From Xanthostigma xanthostigma (Eukaryota; Arthropoda; Insecta; Raphidioptera; Raphidiidae), in NCBI GenBank assembly GCA_963575645.1, contig OY754464.1:62160948-62224947 (forward strand): a DNA stretch of 64,000 nt. The letters are read 5' to 3'. The notes under the pieces are model-generated. The model searched no databases and was not told where the DNA came from. It worked only from the letters and a program-made list of their open reading frames with translations. The position numbers and the translations under genes are program-made. Of this stretch, positions 1-10,990 are shown piece after piece (the first letter of the stretch is position 1; every line of letters starts with the position of its first letter).

Positions 1-53
1 GGGAAAAGATTTGAGATGAAGGGTGCAGGGGATATTTGTAGGGACGAATACTC
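1..53. mobile_element. TTAA foldback MITE, right end (cut by window start)
   Basis: The sequence matches the right terminal repeat of the complete copy at 4268-4687, ending in GGGACGAATACTC. It is followed by TTAA (54-57). The next bases continue an LTR (58-374) that in the 34 kb copy is uninterrupted around the same TTAA. So this MITE inserted into an older solo LTR at a TTAA site, which is piggyBac-type target choice. The left part lies outside the window. Confidence 0.8.
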
Positions 54-374
54 TTAACAAAACAGTTAAACATACAAACGAAAATGTACTTCTCAAACGT
101 AACCGAAACAAAACTAATAAATTCTGACTAATAAAATAAAAGAACAAGTAATGAAGAATATAGAGTCACTCATTATCTATACAAAATATTTACAATAGAG
201 GAACACCAAAGTTTATTCAGCACACTTATCTATTAACTATATACACACGAATATTAACAACAAGTTATTAATGTTTAACCAGTTTTACATAAGTGCACTT
301 AATGTTTTATTAAACCGCACTGCACTAGTGTTTACACAGTTCATTTATCTTCTATCTCTACAGTTGCCTCGGTA
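54..374 (-). mobile_element. Gypsy-like solo LTR, partial, split by MITE
   Basis: Homologous, in the same direction, to the middle of the LTR at 34320-34989; shared landmarks are AACAAAACAGTTAAAC, ACACTTATCTATT and TTTACACAG. The terminal part of the LTR lies left of the MITE, beyond the window. Similarity fades near 374 (GCCTCGGT), so the promoter-side part is missing. No coding content. Confidence 0.7.
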
Positions 375-480
375 TTAAAATCGAATGAAATGAAATTTGG
401 TCCACATGTTAGAACTGATCACCGTACGAAAGTTATTTAAAATAGGCCTAATCAGACCGTTTCAAGGGTGGAATTTAGGG

Positions 481-919
481 AATCCCAGTAAATACATCCC
501 AAGCAAAAATATCCCATACAAAAAATCACAAACAAAGAATTCACCGGACAAAAATATTTCACGACAATATTATCCCATGACAATATTATCACATGACAAA
601 AAAGCACACGACTACTGCGCAAAAAAATGCCATCGTATTGGCACGACCCGGTAATTGTTTTTTTAAAGAAATCCCCCAAAAAGCCCTCCCCTCTTCACTG
701 CGCAAAAAAATGCCATCGCATCGACACGACCCCGTAATTGTTTTTGCACCAATCGATTGCTTTTAAAGTGCGCCCCTGTACCCCGCCGTAGAATATTTTT
801 GTCGTGGGATCTTTTTGACATGGAACATTTTAGTTATGGGATATTCTAGATTGGGATTTGTTTACCGGGATCTAATGTACCGGGATATTTATTACTGGGA
901 TATTTTGACCGGACACCGT
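481..919. mobile_element. Non-autonomous DNA transposon rich in ATCCC/GGGAT motifs, 8-bp target duplication
   Basis: A 439-bp insert flanked by the 8-mer ATTTAGGG (473-480 and 920-927). The related repeat near 61.04 kb has the uninterrupted site (GGTATTTAGGGGTA). The left part carries several ATCCC motifs and the right part several GGGAT motifs spaced about 15-20 nt apart, so the ends are inverted arrays rather than one clean terminal repeat. The middle has a direct repeat (about 617-662 and 698-743: GCGCAAAAAAATGCCATCG). An 8-bp duplication is typical of hAT, P or MULE elements; the family is not assigned. No transposase. Confidence 0.6.
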
Positions 920-927
920 ATTTAGGG

Positions 928-1190
928 GTTGAGAAAAGTTTTTAGGTCCAAAGATACCGAAAAAACTCTCAGAATCGTTTCAAATTTGAAATTTAACTCT
1001 TCAGTAAAGATAAAAATCGGCTGCTATTATTAAAGTGCGATCGGCCAAACAGGACCGGATTTAAAAATATTATGGAAACACTAGTTCGTAGCTGTAGAGA
1101 TTTACTTTAAGGGTGTATTCATTTTGATACAGATGTTGGATTGCTAATTATATTACAGTTAAGAAAAAAATATTATTTTAAGGGATGCAT
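928..1190. repeat. Dispersed repeat family G fragment
   Basis: Together with 390-472, this matches 60.96-61.16 kb (AAATACCGAAAAAA, TCGTTTCAAATTTGAAATTT). Its later part (ACAGGACCGGATTT, GCAGATGTTGGATTG, ATTACAGTTAAGAAAAA) matches 58.7-58.83 kb. Non-coding, and used here as the host site of the 481-919 insertion. Confidence 0.6.
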
Positions 1191-1700
1191 TAAGGAATGA
1201 ATCCTCGTCTCATGGTAGGCCTCCTGACAGGACATTGTACCCTGAAAGGACATCTCCAAAAAATCGGACTGTTTAACGAGGACTTAAAGTGCAGACAGTG
1301 CAATAAAGAGACGGGAACAGCGTATCATTTTCTGTGTGACTGCGAGACTTTGTATCGTAGAAGATTGATAATTTATGAACAATGTGGAATGAGTCCAGAA
1401 CATTATATCAAACATCCAGTCCACGGACTGCACAAGATAGTGCAAGGAACGAGGATACTGGATCGAGTGATATAAGAGATTGGGAGATAGCACAATAAAC
1501 CCAAGAGGCTTCGGTGTTCCCGGTGCCAAGCCGACTCCCGCTAATTAAAAGAAGAGGTGATTTTTTTTTAATTTGTCCAAAAACAAACTCAAAACATAAC
1601 AACACCACATGGGCTTTGTTACCAATACACTATATTGACAGCGGGGTTTGGGGCTTGTTTTTTTACAGTCGTTGTATTCTACTTCCTCCATATTAAATAC
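1191..1700 (+). pseudogene. Non-LTR retrotransposon ORF2 C-terminus and 3' UTR (remnant)
   Basis: The reading frame 1197-1472 encodes 92 aa with the arrangement typical of the end of R1/Jockey-type LINE ORF2 after RNase H: a GLLTGH motif (residues 8-13), a basic stretch, then a CxxC...HFLCDC zinc-knuckle-like cluster (CRQC about residue 32, HFLCDC about residue 44) and a short tail ending ILDRVI. The stop is followed by a LINE-like 3' tail (about 1479-1560). The upstream RT and endonuclease are absent, so it is a 5'-truncated dead copy. The clade (R1 versus Jockey/CR1) is inferred from the motif pattern only. Confidence 0.75.
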
Positions 1701-2980
1701 AATTTTATAAATATAACTGATTACATTAATAATTACAGATAACTCTTACAAATGTGTAGCTGCAATGTATAATGTTTTCTCTTTCTTTTTAATAGCTCGA
1801 TAGGCTCGAGGATGGATGTCGTTCGTTAAATATCAGCAGCTGCTGGAATGTAAAATGTCCCTGTTCCATCTGTTAAAGAAATAAACTTCAGCAATAGCGC
1901 CGTGATACGGCCATGCTATAAATCCAGTCTGTGCACAGATAAAACAGAACAAATCGCCCGCTTTTATAAAACCGTTTCTGCTCATGTCAGACACAAATTG
2001 TAAATTTAAGTAAATGATCATTTCACTAAACTCGGAACAAATAGTTAAACGGATTTTGTATTAATTGTAAAAACTATTTATTACTCGTTGGATTTGTACA
2101 CGAAAGCATTTTTTGTATGTGTATTTATGTTGTACACAAATTCCTTCTAATTTTAATCGAATGTTTATTTAATGAAATAACAAAATAAACTGTCAAATTT
2201 GCTTAATTCCTAGTCCATTCACATGGAACAGCCGCATTGACAGAAAAACGTTGCTGACTGATATAATTAAAGCTTGTTTAAATTTTCACTGTGTTTGTAA
2301 TAGGTTTGTTCCATATATATGTTACGGACAATGTCCGAAATACGGGCAATGTCGACAATGCCCAGGCAATGTCGACGTTGCATTAAGTTAAAAGTTCAAA
2401 TTTTTTATAAATTTATAAGATCGTACATTTTAGTATTGTATTTAATTTTAACTTGATAGAAAAAAAGGTCTTGACCGATAGACAGACTGATAAGAAAGTG
2501 ATCCTATAAGGGTTTTTTTTTCATTCTAGGGTACAGAACTAATTTATTGACATATTGTGTCCAAGAAATTACACTAAATTACAATTTTTGACATAATTTC
2601 TCCTTCGAGGAATAGTACCTAATCTTCAATTGTTCTATAAGAAATTTTGTTCAGTACACACGATTTCAATAAAGCTTCAATAAATTCAGAACGGAGCTTA
2701 TAATGTTCATGAGTTTTAACACGGCACAAGATTTAAGTAGGTAATCATTGAAATGAGAATTTAAAAAAAAGCTTAACACACCAACCATGGATTCAAATTT
2801 GTCGAGATGAAAGTTTTAAGCAACAATTTATTTTCAAAATCTTAAGCGTCCTTGAGATACTCAAGCGTACTTAACTGTTCATCTTTCACGAGTGTTATTT
2901 TTCACAGACAATGCAAGTCTCCTTAAACGCAACAGAAATATAACGGAAATAATATAGTTTTAAAATTTCGCTTCTGATAT
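1701..2980. other. Gene-free AT-rich stretch
   Basis: No supported coding region. A cluster of the motif GGCAATGTCGAC and near copies (about 2330-2384) forms a short imperfect tandem array. About 2460-2540 resembles the tail of the retroposon better seen at 9418-9995 (GACAGACTGATAAG, then CCTATAAGGGTTTTTTTT). The rest shows nothing recognisable. Confidence 0.5.
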
Positions 2981-3623
2981 TGTTGCGTGCTCCCTGTTGG
3001 GACGATAATGTGTTCCATAGAATGTTCCAGACCACGACAATAACTACAAGAATGGAAAGCAGGTCAAAACCCGACCTTCATAGAATCGCCTGGAGAAGGC
3101 AATGTATGTAAAGAAAGGTTGAGATGCTCCTAGATTCTAGAACATTCGACAGGCCGGGGACGAATATAAAATGCAAGCGGAGTCGTTGGCAAGTCAGTCA
3201 GTCAATCAGTCAGTTGGTTAGTTGCAGCGCGTACGTACAGTGGATTACAGACAACTGTGAAATTAATTGTCGGTACAGCAAGGCTGAAGTAACTGCTAAG
3301 ATAGAAGATAAATAAGCTGTGGAAACCATTGAGTGCAATTATATAAATCTGGTTTTACATAAATAGCTTTTGTGTTGTAAATAATAATTGTGTGTATATA
3401 GTTAATAGACAAGTGTGTTAAACTTTGGTATGTTCCTGTACTCGTATTGTAAATATTTTGTGTACATAATTAGTGACTTTATATTCTTATTTTGTTTCTG
3501 TTAACGTTATTATTACTGTTAAGTTAAAGAAGTACTTTTTCGTTTGTGTGTTCAACTGTTTTGTTAAACGTTTATTACTGTAAATAAATAATTTCCAGCA
3601 CGAACTAGAACAGTTTTGTTACA
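2981..3623 (+). mobile_element. Solo LTR of a gypsy-like retrotransposon
   Basis: A 643-bp LTR with TG...CA ends (TGTTGCGTGC ... TTTTGTTACA). It has a TATA box (TATAAA, 3165-3170), a TCAGT-type initiator about 29 nt downstream, inside a run of GTCAGTCAGTCAATCAG, and AATAAA at 3583-3588. These fix the + orientation. Flanks are ATAT on the left (2977-2980) and ATAC on the right (3624-3627), a 4-bp target duplication with one mismatch. No internal retrotransposon body adjoins it. Confidence 0.8.
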
Positions 3624-3626
3624 ATA

Positions 3627-3736
3627 CATTATACGACCCCGCACAAACCTTGAAGTTTGGTGCTCGGTTAAATTGATCGAAAATGGTTTTATTTTATATT
3701 TTAAAGGTCACTAAGTAAAAGTGTCCATGGCTGCAT
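3627..3736 (+). repeat. Repeat family A (terminal segment)
   Basis: Shares CTCGGTTAAATTGATC, AAATGGTTTTATTTTA and AAAGGTCACTAAG with the outer ends of the inverted-repeat element at 19559 (+) and 22890 (-). This is therefore a third copy of that element's end, placed between a solo LTR and a LINE fragment. Confidence 0.7.
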
Positions 3737-4263
3737 AGGTCCTATCTATATGCTAATGACATGCTCAACCATTTAGAAAAAATAGAACCGATTGTGTACC
3801 CAGATGATACAACCTTACTCTCTAGTCGTGGTGATTTAATTGATATGGAAATTAATCTAAACATTGCCGTCAATCAGATAGTGGACTGGTATCATATCAA
3901 TAAATTGCAACTTAATGTTGCCAAAACAAAAACAATGTATTTCCATACGAAGCAATCGCAGGTGTGCGCTATACCCACAGTTGTAATAGGTGAGGAAATT
4001 GTTGAGAATACTGACGTGTTTAAATACATTGGTATATTGGTCAACGAAAACCTAGAATATTAATGAATACTCAAAACAAAACTGTCAAGGATTATTTGTT
4101 CTACGTAGACTGCGTTCAATAGTTGACTTAAAAACCTTAATTAGTATTTACTATGCTTATATATTTCCTCATTTAAAATATGGCTGCATACTTTGGGGTA
4201 ATTGTTCTGAGTCGAAGCACCTATTCATCCTGCAGAAAAGGGTTTTACGCATAACGTTTCGAC
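3737..4263 (+). pseudogene. LINE reverse transcriptase fragment (Jockey/CR1-type), frameshifted
   Basis: A conceptual frame from about 3743 reads LYANDML..., then the RT active-site motif at about 3797 as YPDD instead of the usual YADD, then NKLQLNVAKTK and FKYIGILVNENLEY, closing with a stop at 4061-4063. The RT thumb continues in another frame (about 4081-4263) as LFVLRRLRSIVDLK and HLKYGCILWGN. The copy is thus 5'-truncated, frameshifted near 4063 and cut on the right by the TTAA MITE. The Y-P-D-D change affects the residue before the catalytic aspartates. Not functional. Confidence 0.85.
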
Positions 4264-4267
4264 TTAA

Positions 4268-4687
4268 GAGTATTCATCCCTGCAAATACCCCCTGCACCG
4301 TTCATCTCAAATCTTTTCCCCTCGCCTAAAAACGGTTCGCGCTCTTCCGACGCTATTTTTAAAGCTAGAGGGTTCTGCTAAACGCCAAATGAAAGACAAA
4401 GAATCAGACTACAGATCCTTCAGGCGAATTTTTTGACAAACAGTTTCCCCTACGTGTGAAATATTACGTAACTTATTATTTTTTTCAAAAGGTTGTAAGT
4501 TTTTTCAGGAATTTTTTTTCAAAAAATTCGCCTGAAGGATCTGTAGTCTGATTCTTTGTCTTTCATTTGGCGTTTACCAGAACCCTCGAGCTTTAAAAAT
4601 AGCGTCGGGAGAGCGCGAACCGTTTTTTGGCGAGGGGAAAAGGTTTGAGATGAAAGGTGCAGGGGGTATTTGCAGGGACGAATACTC
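4268..4687. mobile_element. TTAA foldback MITE, complete copy
   Basis: A 420-bp element with inverted repeats of more than 150 bp per side (GAGTATTCATCCCTGC left, GCAGGGACGAATACTC right), flanked by TTAA on both sides (4264-4267, 4688-4691). The arms include TTCGCGCTCT, AAAGCTAGAGGGTTCTG and CGAATTTTTTGA, with a short centre around 4440-4510. TTAA duplication is characteristic of piggyBac-type transposition. It sits inside the LINE fragment. Other copies are at 1-53 and 46431-46813. Confidence 0.85.
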
Positions 4688-4691
4688 TTAA

Positions 4692-5185
4692 GCCACGTGA
4701 AACTTGCCGTAACATTCGAAATTCTTTACAATGTATGATGATTTAAAACTATAATTTATAAATATCAAATTATAGAAACTTAATTTTTTTTTTAATTACT
4801 CATACCATAATACACGTAGATATTAACGTTGTCGATAACACAAAATCGTTGTTATAGTATTTCTCATAGTAATAAAAATTGTAGACTACTATGAGAAATA
4901 CTATGACAACGACTTTGCACTATATCTGCGAAATGTCGTGTAAAATAATAATTAACTAATCTTTCTGTTCCCCACATTCCTCGAATCAACAATTAAATAG
5001 AAAGAAATAATATTATTAGGTTTACATTACCAGTAGACGGAAACCAATTGGCTTTATTTCTTACCTGAAACAAAAATTAAAATGATTAAAATTTAAATAT
5101 ATCGGCAAAAAGTGCAACTAATTTTATAATTGTTACGGACATCTATTTGAAACACCGACAATTTAATTATAGCGACATTTTCTTT
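4692..5185. other. Gene-free stretch with one hairpin
   Basis: A 27-bp-class inverted repeat lies at about 4843-4915 (GTATTTCTCATAGTA ... TACTATGAGAAATAC) around a short loop. Otherwise AT-rich with nothing recognisable. Confidence 0.5.
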
Positions 5186-5771
5186 TTATTTTGACGTGAT
5201 AACGTCTTATAAATTGATGAATCACCAATCTTATAAATTGATGAAACACCGGCTGCATGCACGAAAAAGTGTAACGTTCCTAACGTTCCGCCTGACCCTG
5301 TGCATGCTTTTCTCGAAAACGGCCCTAACGATTTGGATGAACTTTACTGAAAAGGGATTTTGGGGGGCAAAAAATCGTTTTAGCTAGGGCTCATTTCTCG
5401 AAAAAATCGTTTTCATACAAATTTTATCATTATAAAAATCAATTTTTTGACGTATGAAAATACTTAAATATTGTAAGTAGGTTTTGGAATTTTATATAAA
5501 CAGTGAAACAATTGTTTTCAAAATATTATGACAATTAATCTTTGAGACTTAAAATAAATACGAAAGAAAGAAAGTTAAAAAAACAATTATTATTATAGGT
5601 GGTGAGTATTTTAATACATAAAATTAACCTAAATTTGAAGCGAAAGATGCAATATCATAGATTCGATATATTATAATTATTATATGTAGAATTTAGGTTA
5701 TGTATTACGGAATACGTTATCACGTAAAACTATCGTCCGTAAACCGACTTTACAGACAACCAATTTTTTTA
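5186..5771 (-). mobile_element. MITE related to the 42.5-43.3 kb TTAA element
   Basis: The ends GACGTGATAACGTCTTATAA (5193) and ACGTTATCACGTAAAACT (about 5713) recur in reverse complement inside 42508-43330, together with CACCGGCTGCATGCACG, AAAAAGTGTAACGTTC and CTGTAAAGTCGG (complement). The inverted GACGTGATAACGT ends suggest terminal repeats. A 22-25-bp unit (CTTATAAATTGATGAA) is tandemly doubled at 5207-5245. No transposase seen. Confidence 0.6.
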
Positions 5772-5785
5772 ATTTAAATACAGAT

Positions 5786-5857
5786 GAATAAAATTATTAT
5801 CGACCAAAAATTTATTTATTTATTTGTTGAAGAATTCTAATCAGACGTTAATCAAAG
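5786..5857 (-). mobile_element. 72-bp truncated Penelope-like/foldback retroelement fragment
   Basis: Flanked by a perfect 14-bp direct repeat ATTTAAATACAGAT (5772-5785 and 5858-5871). In reverse complement it begins CTTTGATTAACGTCTGATTA, the same as the left end of the element at 30410-31255 in an OR intron, and contains GGTCGATAAT. A long variable target duplication plus truncation suggests target-primed reverse transcription. Confidence 0.65.
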
Positions 5858-5871
5858 ATTTAAATACAGAT

Positions 5872-6675
5872 TACCTAAACTAAATTTGATCAAATTGAGC
5901 AAAAATTCCCTGCAGTTTAACAAACGTTTAACTCTGAAATATGAATAGACAGCTTGCCCTTAAACATTATTTTTTATTTATTTCCAATTTGCTTACCCCT
6001 GAGACCAAAATTCAAACATAAATGTAGCCTATGTTACCTGGACCATTGTCGGGTTTTTTGAACTTATTTTTTATTTTAATTATTTTTTTTTGAAATTATT
6101 TTTTATTTGTTTCCAATTTGCTCACCCCTGGGACCAAAATAAGAAATAAATGTAGCCTATGTTAACCGGACCATAATAGCGAATCGATTGACACCTTATT
6201 TATCTAAATCGGATGAATAGTGTAGGCGCTACGGTGAAACATCCGTAATTACAGACTTTGATAGACTGCTATAGTTACTTATAACCTTTCTTTTTGGCTG
6301 CGCCGCAGTCCGGTAAAAATAACTGTCTGTTACCATTCATCCGATCTGCATGATGGAACTTTGGTGAGTCGTTGTGATCGCGCCTGCGAAGGTTCCCGAC
6401 AATAAAAAGTGTAAAAATGTATGCAAAATGGCACTGCTGAGCTGAAAGTTCCACTACAGTTGTTTCTACCGAGGAAAAATTATAATATGGGAGAACCAAT
6501 GGTTCTCTTGTCGTTGCCGGGAGCGTATGGTGGAAGTACACGAATTTTATGGTGGAAGTACGGATATATAAAAAATGTTTGAGCGCGCTCCGCTCGACAA
6601 GACTGCAATACGCTGAAGCCGAAGTTGCTGCCGTAGTTCATCTCAATCGCGTGCGAAGCCGCGGGTAACGGCTAG
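5872..6675 (+). mobile_element. Helitron-like element, 3' end defined
   Basis: Ends at 6672-6675 with CTAG before a host T, preceded by the GC-rich GAAGCCGCGGGTAACGG. This fits the Helitron 3' rule (subterminal hairpin, CTRR, insertion between A and T). Upstream, about 87 bp (TTTCCAATTTGC..CACCCCTG..ATGTAGCCTATGTTA) occurs twice, at about 5980-6055 and 6110-6180, a direct duplication. The 5' TC end is not resolved, so the left boundary is approximate. Open frames here are not recognisable proteins. Confidence 0.55.
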
Positions 6676-7370
6676 TATAGTATAAAAAAGAGCGAGTGTT
6701 ATGAACGGCGATTTTCAATGAGCAGGTAGATTTTAAGTCGACTCTATTATTCTCATAATAAATCAAACTTTTTTTGTTGAGAATATATATTATCTGGTTT
6801 TAAACATAGCCGTATATATCCGCGACATTATAAGAAAATAGATGTCTCTGCGGAAGCGAACGTCAGTGTCCGAGCGTCCAGAGATGCGGGAACGACGGGC
6901 CAACTCGGAGGAGCAAAAACACACTTAGCGCGAACATGACTAGCCACTTCCCTTAAATCTCATACCCCTATTTCAATTTCTAATACAGAGGCACAAAATT
7001 TATATTCAGTTCGCACACAAGCCGATATAAGCCCCATATGTACATGTAACAAGCATTTCAAACCTTTTCCTTCTACATCCCGAACCAGCATTGTGCCACA
7101 TGGGAATTACAGGACAACAACAAAAAAATTTGCACGAAAATAAGTACACGATACATTGACGGCGAATTTTAAAAACAGATTGGCGTTTTCTCAAATGTTT
7201 TTCGTTTCAGATTCTAAAAGTTAAAAATCTGTCTGTAAAGAAATAATTTTATACTTTTATGTTCGACTTAAAAACGTGGTATATTAAAAATGTTTTTTAT
7301 TTCTTCTATTATTTTTATACTTTTTAGTAGAAAAATACAAAAATATATCCCCTTTAATTTAATAATTTAA
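6676..7370. other. Gene-free stretch
   Basis: GC-richer patch around 6840-6930 but no supported ORF, RNA or repeat boundary. Confidence 0.4.
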
Positions 7371-7507
7371 TAATTCCCCTTTTATGAATGATTTTAACTG
7401 GACATTTTCATATATAATTGCCAAATTTGAACAATATTCAAATTCAATTTTGGCAATTATAGGTATATGAAAATGTACAGTTAAAATCATTTATAAAAGG
7501 GGAATTC
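7366..7507. repeat. Small foldback element
   Basis: Inverted repeat of about 58 bp per arm: AATTCCCCTTTTATGAATG at the left and CATTTATAAAAGGGGAATT at the right, with TAACTG(G/T)ACATTTTCATATA and TTGCCAAA inside, around a centre near 7436. MITE-like; TSD not certain. Confidence 0.65.
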
Positions 7508-9417
7508 AATGTTACATTAACAAATGTAATACACCATCTGAAAGTAGACATTTTAACGAAGAAAACCCTATACTACGATTTTTGAAAATCTGAAATTTTT
7601 ACATTACTTTTTTAAGTTGAAGTTAGGGGTAATTTTTCAGTTTTTTGTTAATATTGCCTTGGCAAATTAATTTTTTTATTCGAAAAAATTACAGCTTATT
7701 AAGGACATAGGACTCCTAAAAATTTCATGAATAAAAATCATTTTTGCAGGAGAAAAAAATTAAAAACGAAAAACACGGTTTTTTCGATATTTCTCTGAAT
7801 CTTTAATGTTATGTGAAAAAATTATATTCATAAAAGTTGTAGATCCTTTTAATACCTACAACATTGCTATGCAATATTTTTCGATTGGAGGGCAACTTTC
7901 GCCAGAAATAACAAAAAACCGTATTTGACCCCTAAAACGCGCCCCCCACATCCCTCCGGCCTTTTCCGCATTTGAATTTATGGTTTCTGTATTTCTGACG
8001 GCAGTTTCTTCCTTTCCTCATCATTCGTTTTCTGTTATTAATTTTGTCCTTGTCAAAAGCTAACTGCACTGGTCTAATATAAATTTCTACAAATATTAAG
8101 ATCCATCCGCCACTGGTAAAACAACATTATGTACACACAAAATCTAGAAGAGTAGGTAACCAAAATGTCCGTTCTATACGTAAAAACCAAACAAGCTAAA
8201 ACGTTTTAATAATAAATAAAATGCTTCTTTTATATGGATTAAGGTTCATTAACGTCCTTTTTGGGCATAAAACATACACTTTGCATTGTAATAAAGTGTA
8301 TTGTGAATAAGTGAATGAATTTTTAGTAAATATTCGTAAGACTAAATTAATAACAGTAGGATAGCTATAGTTCCCTACAATTGTTACCGTCAAACCCCAA
8401 TTTTTCCACTGTCGCAGAGGAATAAGTTATTTAAACAGTCAATCTTTCGCATATTTGAAGCATATTATTTGTAAGTGGTTCTTTTTTTCACATCATACGA
8501 GAGCTAATTTTTAACTTCCTAGTACATTAAGAATTGTAATTGGTCCGAAAATTAAAATAAAAAATTTAAACAAAAATTTGTTTAACGATCCCTACACTAT
8601 TTTTACAATATTTTTAAAAAGATGTCTGTTGCTGTGTGTATGTACGTACGTACTTACTTACTTGGTCATTTCTTTTTAAGAGAATTAAAAAAAATATCGA
8701 CTGCCAATTATCACGTATTAACGTAAATACGATATGAGAAATTTCATCAAAATAGGCCAAGCCGTTTTTTTCGCGTTTAAACAAAAAACGGCAAAAAGTT
8801 CATTTTAAATTTTTTGAAAAATATTACTCTTATCTAATTTGTAAATTACATATTATTTTATTATTGATCATACTGGGAAGATGTGTGAACCCCAAGGGTC
8901 GCATTTGCAGAGTTCCAATAAACGACCTACGTCACGACTTGTTATCTTAGGGAACTCAAGACCATAAAACTTCAAAGTAGGAAGAGTTATGGGTGAATCA
9001 AAGATGAAATTAGGTATTAAATTATTTAATACTGGGAAGTTGGTCGTGTAGATCTCAAGGTTCCAAATATACAACCCACCTCATGACTCAGTGTCGTTGA
9101 TCGTAAACTAGCACTATACGAAAGGCTTGTAATGGACAAGTTTTGGGTCTAACTCCGCAATTGACTTCTTGACCGAGTTTTTCCAAACAATCTCAATGCA
9201 ATACTTAGTTAAAAGTAGTCAAGAACATATTTTTCCAATTTTTCTGGCCACGTATCATTTTATAGTTTTTATTTTACCTTTAGACAATAATATATTCAAA
9301 CAACAAAATCGTATTTTATGACAATAATTCGTCACTATACTCCAGACACTTCAGAGGATTTTGACGAATGCTATTAACACATAGTGTGAGGCCGGGACAT
9401 TAAGTGGCCTTGGCAGT
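7508..9417. other. Gene-free AT-rich stretch
   Basis: No supported gene. A short (TACG/TACT)n microsatellite lies at about 8640-8663. The pieces 8868-9074 and 8196-8393 are open by chance only, with no recognisable protein. Confidence 0.4.
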
Positions 9418-9995
9418 AAAAAAAGACCCGGCCAAGTACGAGTCGGATTCGCGCACCGAGGATTCCGTACAAACTTGCGGGTATGTAAATAGTTCGTCTA
9501 TCAAGGGAATCGAGTGATGAGTTCGAAGATATTTCCTGCTTAGCCGTTGGAAAACTGTTGTCCCCATACATCGATAAAGGTCGCGGTCAGCTTTGCCAAC
9601 TAAGCGTGTAATTGCAATGAGTTCAGATAAACTACTACTAAACTGTATTATACATCGTGGCTATATCTGATAGCCTAAATGTCGTACCGTGTTGTACGCG
9701 AGAGTTTTTATATTGTGCTGTATAAACGCACCGGTAGCGGACGCTTGTTTTGTATTAGAACTGTTACTGTGTAGCATGTTGTTGCGGTTTAAAAACATTT
9801 TTTTTGTGACGTAATTACTACAAATTAACCGTTTTCGGATTTTTCCCTTTACTTGTGGTATAAAATATTGTTTCTTGCCAAATTTCGTGATTATAGGTGA
9901 ACGGGAAGTGCCCTATAGATTTTGATTCCCAAGAGTCTTGACAGACAGAAGGGTCCTATAAGGGTTCCTTTTTCCTTTTGGTACGGAACCCTAAA
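9418..9995 (+). mobile_element. Lepidopteran-type short retroposon
   Basis: Starts with AAAAAAGACCCGGCC and CAAGTACGAGTCGGATTCGC, and ends with CTATAAGGGTTCC then TTTGGTACGGAACCCTAAAAA. These paired phrases are, from memory, hallmark pieces of a very abundant interspersed repeat of moth and butterfly genomes. The middle (ATTTCGTGATTATAGGTGAACGGGAAGTGCCC) agrees. No coding capacity. The best single clue to host order in this window, but based on recollection rather than a search. Confidence 0.6.
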
Positions 9996-10139
9996 AATGA
10001 GTGCGCTTAACCTTTACGCGTGGTTGAAGTAAAACTTCTCTTATGGTTGTGGCAGACTAAACTTAAAATAATACTACAATAGCACATGTATAGTCACAAT
10101 AAAATACAAGGTTAGACTATTTTGGGCGAACTGCTCGTA

Positions 10140-10390
10140 ATTAATGTAAATAATAAACGCCAATAGGGTATGTAAAATGTGTTTCGTCGATCTTCGCTAC
10201 CGCTTCGGTCGATTACAAAATTGGTTTGCGTCAGTAGCTACGTTTCACCTTTCGTTCAAGATGGTTTCCGCAGATGCTGCCATCTGTCTGTCGATGCTTT
10301 TAAATAGCGGAAACAGGCTATAGACTTTACTGTACGTGACTTCCGTCCGAAAAAATTATCTGAGTTACTTTCAAGTCGCACCTAAACATG
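10140..10390 (+). repeat. Repeat family E fragment
   Basis: Phrases GGTTTGCGTCAGTAGCTA, TTTCGTTCAAGATGGTTTC and CATCTGTCTGTCGAT recur, often inverted, at 13030-13380 and 60711-60890. Non-coding. Confidence 0.55.
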
Positions 10391-10867
10391 TTTTATTATA
10401 ATAAATTATTATTTATATTTCTTGAATTGTTATATGAAACATAAAGTCAACAACCCATACGTAAAGAATTTTATTTATACGAAGTCTAAACGTTTATTAA
10501 GTATTAGATTTAATGGCACGTGGCTTTAGCACCGTTTTGTCAACAAAACAGCACCACAGATATACACATAATACAGTAAATATTGTGTACTAGAGTCCCC
10601 ATGCTGAACCGCACTAAATAATTATATACAACATTTAAACCAAAGTTTTAAATCAAACTCGATACAATATGTAGCCTAGTTGTTGTGCAATCTATTAAAA
10701 AAAATAATGTGAGCCGTAGTGAGACGCCTGGCAGATGTGAAACATAAAAGCGAAATCCTTATAACTAAATTTCGTCCTGTCTTCAAACAAATTTCCAGCA
10801 GCTAATGACACATTTATAGAGTAATGTGTACTCAAAAATAAAAAAAATAATTTTTAGATGTACTTAC

Positions 10868-10990
10868 TGATTTTGTTCAATAGTGATGGGATGTCCCCCA
10901 ACATGATATTATTTAATTTTTTGAATAATAATAAATAATAAAATTAAATTATCTCGAGATGAGGGACAGTCTATTACTATTGAACCAAAT
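10868..10990. repeat. Foldback repeat
   Basis: Imperfect inverted repeat: GTTCAATAGTGATGGGATGTCCC on the left against GGGACAGTCTATTACTATTGAAC on the right, around an AT-rich palindromic centre. MITE-like. Confidence 0.5.

Noticed and set aside
475-910. CRISPR-like array because of regularly spaced GGGAT motifs
   Set aside because: The host is an animal, motifs are 5-9 nt, spacing is irregular and orientations are mirrored; it fits transposon subterminal repeats.
2981-4263. One complete LTR retrotransposon (LTR plus RT)
   Set aside because: The RT at 3743-4263 is LINE-type, no second LTR follows, and the LTR has its own ATAT/ATAC flanks.
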